In this document: positions 6,253-7,454 of the stretch, piece after piece | Position numbering within the stretch: the stretch's first letter is position 1 | Layout of the letters: the number at the start of each line of letters is the position of its first letter | Assembly (NCBI GenBank): GCA_023416055.1 | Contig: JAEZIH010000297.1 | Location: 1-7,454, forward strand | DNA length: 7,454 bases | Source of the DNA: Pseudomonadota bacterium | Lineage (GTDB): Bacteria > Pseudomonadota > Alphaproteobacteria > Caulobacterales > Caulobacteraceae | Direction: 5' to 3' | Translations under genes and position numbers: made by a program | The notes under the pieces: generated by a model | Told to the model about the DNA's origin: nothing | Seen by the model: the letters and a program-made list of their open reading frames with translations, nothing else | Databases searched by the model: none

Positions 6253-6292
6253 TTGTGGCGAACCACCTTCCGTCCTTATTGGAGACGCACCC

Positions 6293-7454
6293 ATGGCCGA
6301 CGCCTACATCTACGACGCGGTCCGCACGCCGCGCGGCAAGGGCAAGAAGGACGGCTCGCTGCACGAGATCACCGCCCTCAGCCTCGCCACCCAGGTGCTG
6401 GAGGCCCTGCGCGACCGCAACGGCCTCGACACCTCCAGGGTCGACGACGTCATCCTCGGCTGTGTGACGCCCGTCGGCGAACAGGGCGCTGACATCGCCC
6501 GCACCGCCGTCCTCAATGCCGGCTGGGCCCAGACGACGGCCGGCGTCCAGATCAACCGCTTCTGCGCCTCGGGCCTCGAGGCCGTGAACATGGCCGCGGC
6601 CAAGGTGAAAGCCGGAGAGGCCGACTTCGCCGTCGGCGGCGGCGTCGAGGCCATGAGCCGGGTGCCGATGGGCTCGGACGGCGGCGCCTGGCCGATCGAT
6701 CCGTCCTCGGCCTTCCCGACCTATTTCGTGCCGCAGGGTGTCTCGGCCGACATGATCGCCTCCAAGTGGGGCTTCAGCCGCGACGACGTCGACGCCTATT
6801 CGGTCGAGAGCCACAAGCGCGCCGCCCGTTCGTGGGAGGAAGGCCGCTTCTCGAAGTCGGTGGTGCCGGTGAAGAACCAGCTCGGCCTGGTCCAGCTGGA
6901 CCGCGACGAGACCATCCGTCCCAACACCGACATGCAGACCCTCGGCGCGCTGAACCCGTCCTTCGCCATGATGGGTGAGATGGCCTTCGACGCCGTGATC
7001 AACCAGCGCTACCCCGAGGTCGAGCGGGTCAACCACGTCCACACCCCGGGCAACTCCTCGGGCATCGTCGACGGTTCGGCCGGCGTGCTGATCGGCTCGC
7101 TGGAAGCGGGCAAGGCGCTGGGCCTGAAGCCGCGCGCGAAGATCCGAGGCGCCGCCTCGATCGGGTCCGAACCCTCGATCATGCTGACCGGCCCCGAGTT
7201 CGTGACGCAGAAGCTGCTCGGCAAGCTGGGCATGACCACCGCCGACATCGACCTGTGGGAGCTCAACGAGGCCTTCGCCGCCGTGGTGCTGCGCTACATG
7301 CAGGCGCTCGACATCCCGCACGACAAGATCAACGTCTGCGGCGGCGCCATCGCCATGGGCCACCCGCTGGGCGCCACCGGCGCCATGATCACCGGCGTGG
7401 TGCTGGACGAGCTGGAGCGCTCGGACAAGGAAACCGCCCTGATCACCCTGTGCA
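6293..7454 (+). CDS. Acetyl-CoA acyltransferase / thiolase (3' end outside window)
   Basis: A thiolase of the FadA/acetyl-CoA C-acetyltransferase type, which cleaves 3-ketoacyl-CoA with CoA or runs the reverse condensation. The window holds 387 residues of an expected roughly 400. Visible motifs are the start [29 protein letters not shown] (88-99) with nucleophile Cys91, the glycine-rich [10 protein letters not shown] (114-123), [13 protein letters not shown] (249-261), LNEAFAA (324-330) and [15 protein letters not shown] (350-364) with catalytic His357. The last whole codon is Cys387, the expected second catalytic cysteine (normally followed by CGGGG-type glycines); the end is lost to the window edge only. 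GGAG eight bases upstream supports the ATG at 6293. Downstream, family context would predict a 3-hydroxyacyl-CoA dehydrogenase/enoyl-CoA hydratase partner, which cannot be seen here. FadA-type beta-oxidation is favoured over a biosynthetic PhaA role because of the N-terminal type, but the chain-length preference cannot be read from sequence. Confidence 0.95.
   Translation, partial: MADAYIYDAVRTPRGKGKKDGSLHEITALSLATQVLEALRDRNGLDTSRVDDVILGCVTPVGEQGADIARTAVLNAGWAQTTAGVQINRFCASGLEAVNMAAAKVKAGEADFAVGGGVEAMSRVPMGSDGGAWPIDPSSAFPTYFVPQGVSADMIASKWGFSRDDVDAYSVESHKRAARSWEEGRFSKSVVPVKNQLGLVQLDRDETIRPNTDMQTLGALNPSFAMMGEMAFDAVINQRYPEVERVNHVHTPGNSSGIVDGSAGVLIGSLEAGKALGLKPRAKIRGAASIGSEPSIMLTGPEFVTQKLLGKLGMTTADIDLWELNEAFAAVVLRYMQALDIPHDKINVCGGAIAMGHPLGATGAMITGVVLDELERSDKETALITLC

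Larger units (their letters stand above)
5941..6292. promoter_or_regulatory. Divergent regulatory region, hemerythrin gene / thiolase gene
   Basis: There is no gene in these 352 bases that I can support. On the hemerythrin side are AGGAG (minus 5952-5948) and short hairpins in the leader (5961-5989). The middle holds a GC-rich stretch where CCCGC and GCGGG flank a TGT loop (near 6107-6119), with GACCC and GGGTC further out, but no T-run that would make a terminator. Position 6167 starts a perfect palindrome. The thiolase side carries a palindromic operator candidate (6232-6247), a promoter candidate around it and the ribosome site GGAG (6281-6284), eight bases before ATG. The length suits two separately controlled promoters. 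Confidence 0.6.

Noticed and set aside
5941..6294. N-terminal extension of the hemerythrin protein in the same frame
   Set aside because: The ATG at 5940 has a well-spaced AGGAG and starts the family-like sequence. The extension is Arg/Gly-rich and would cover the whole regulatory region and the thiolase start.
6053..7363. A long open frame (436 codons) on the minus strand opposite the thiolase
   Set aside because: It lies antisense to a fully convincing thiolase, has the Ala/Arg/Gly/His/Val-rich make-up typical of GC-rich shadow frames, and shows no domain or ribosome site.

Overview
The window is GC-rich DNA from a Gram-negative bacterium. The codons end almost always in G or C. A KDO-pathway isomerase points to lipopolysaccharide, and the thiolase, GH15 enzyme and OtsA look alphaproteobacterial, most like Caulobacterales (Brevundimonas, Caulobacter or Phenylobacterium type). 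That placement is inference from general sequence character, not from a search. Seven protein genes are well supported, two of them cut by the window ends. I see no rRNA, tRNA, CRISPR array, phage gene or transposase.

Positions 1-3559, minus strand: a trehalose operon read in the order otsB, a GH15 glycoside hydrolase, then otsA. OtsA joins UDP-glucose (or another NDP-glucose) to glucose-6-phosphate and OtsB removes the phosphate to give trehalose. The GH15 enzyme between them is of the trehalase/glucoamylase kind, so synthesis and a probable hydrolase are made together. The genes are very tightly packed. otsB and the GH15 gene share an ATGA stop/start overlap. The apparent 55-base gap before otsA is exactly bridged by a 20-codon ORF with an ATGA overlap at each end, which would make the whole operon a chain of stop/restart junctions.

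Positions 3560-3663 are a short divergent promoter region. Positions 3664-4680, plus strand, encode arabinose-5-phosphate isomerase (KdsD/KpsF: SIS plus two CBS domains), the first step of KDO synthesis. Between its stop and the convergent next gene lies an imperfect inverted repeat built of 7-base units, probably a small dispersed repeat that may also act as a two-way terminator.

Positions 4797-5940, minus strand: a hemerythrin HHE-domain protein followed 7 bases later by a probable exported CAP/SCP-domain lipoprotein. Positions 5941-6292 are a 352-base divergent regulatory region. It has a clear palindromic operator candidate of three ACGT units in the promoter of the next gene, a perfect 12-base palindrome, and small hairpins in the hemerythrin leader. 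Positions 6293 to the end, plus strand, encode an acetyl-CoA acyltransferase (thiolase), cut by the window edge exactly after its second catalytic cysteine.

Overall this is largely ordinary chromosomal DNA: stress protection (trehalose, hemerythrin), envelope synthesis and fatty acid or acyl-CoA breakdown. The items most worth a second look are the coupling mini-ORF before otsA, the heptad inverted repeat, and the ACGT operator before the thiolase.
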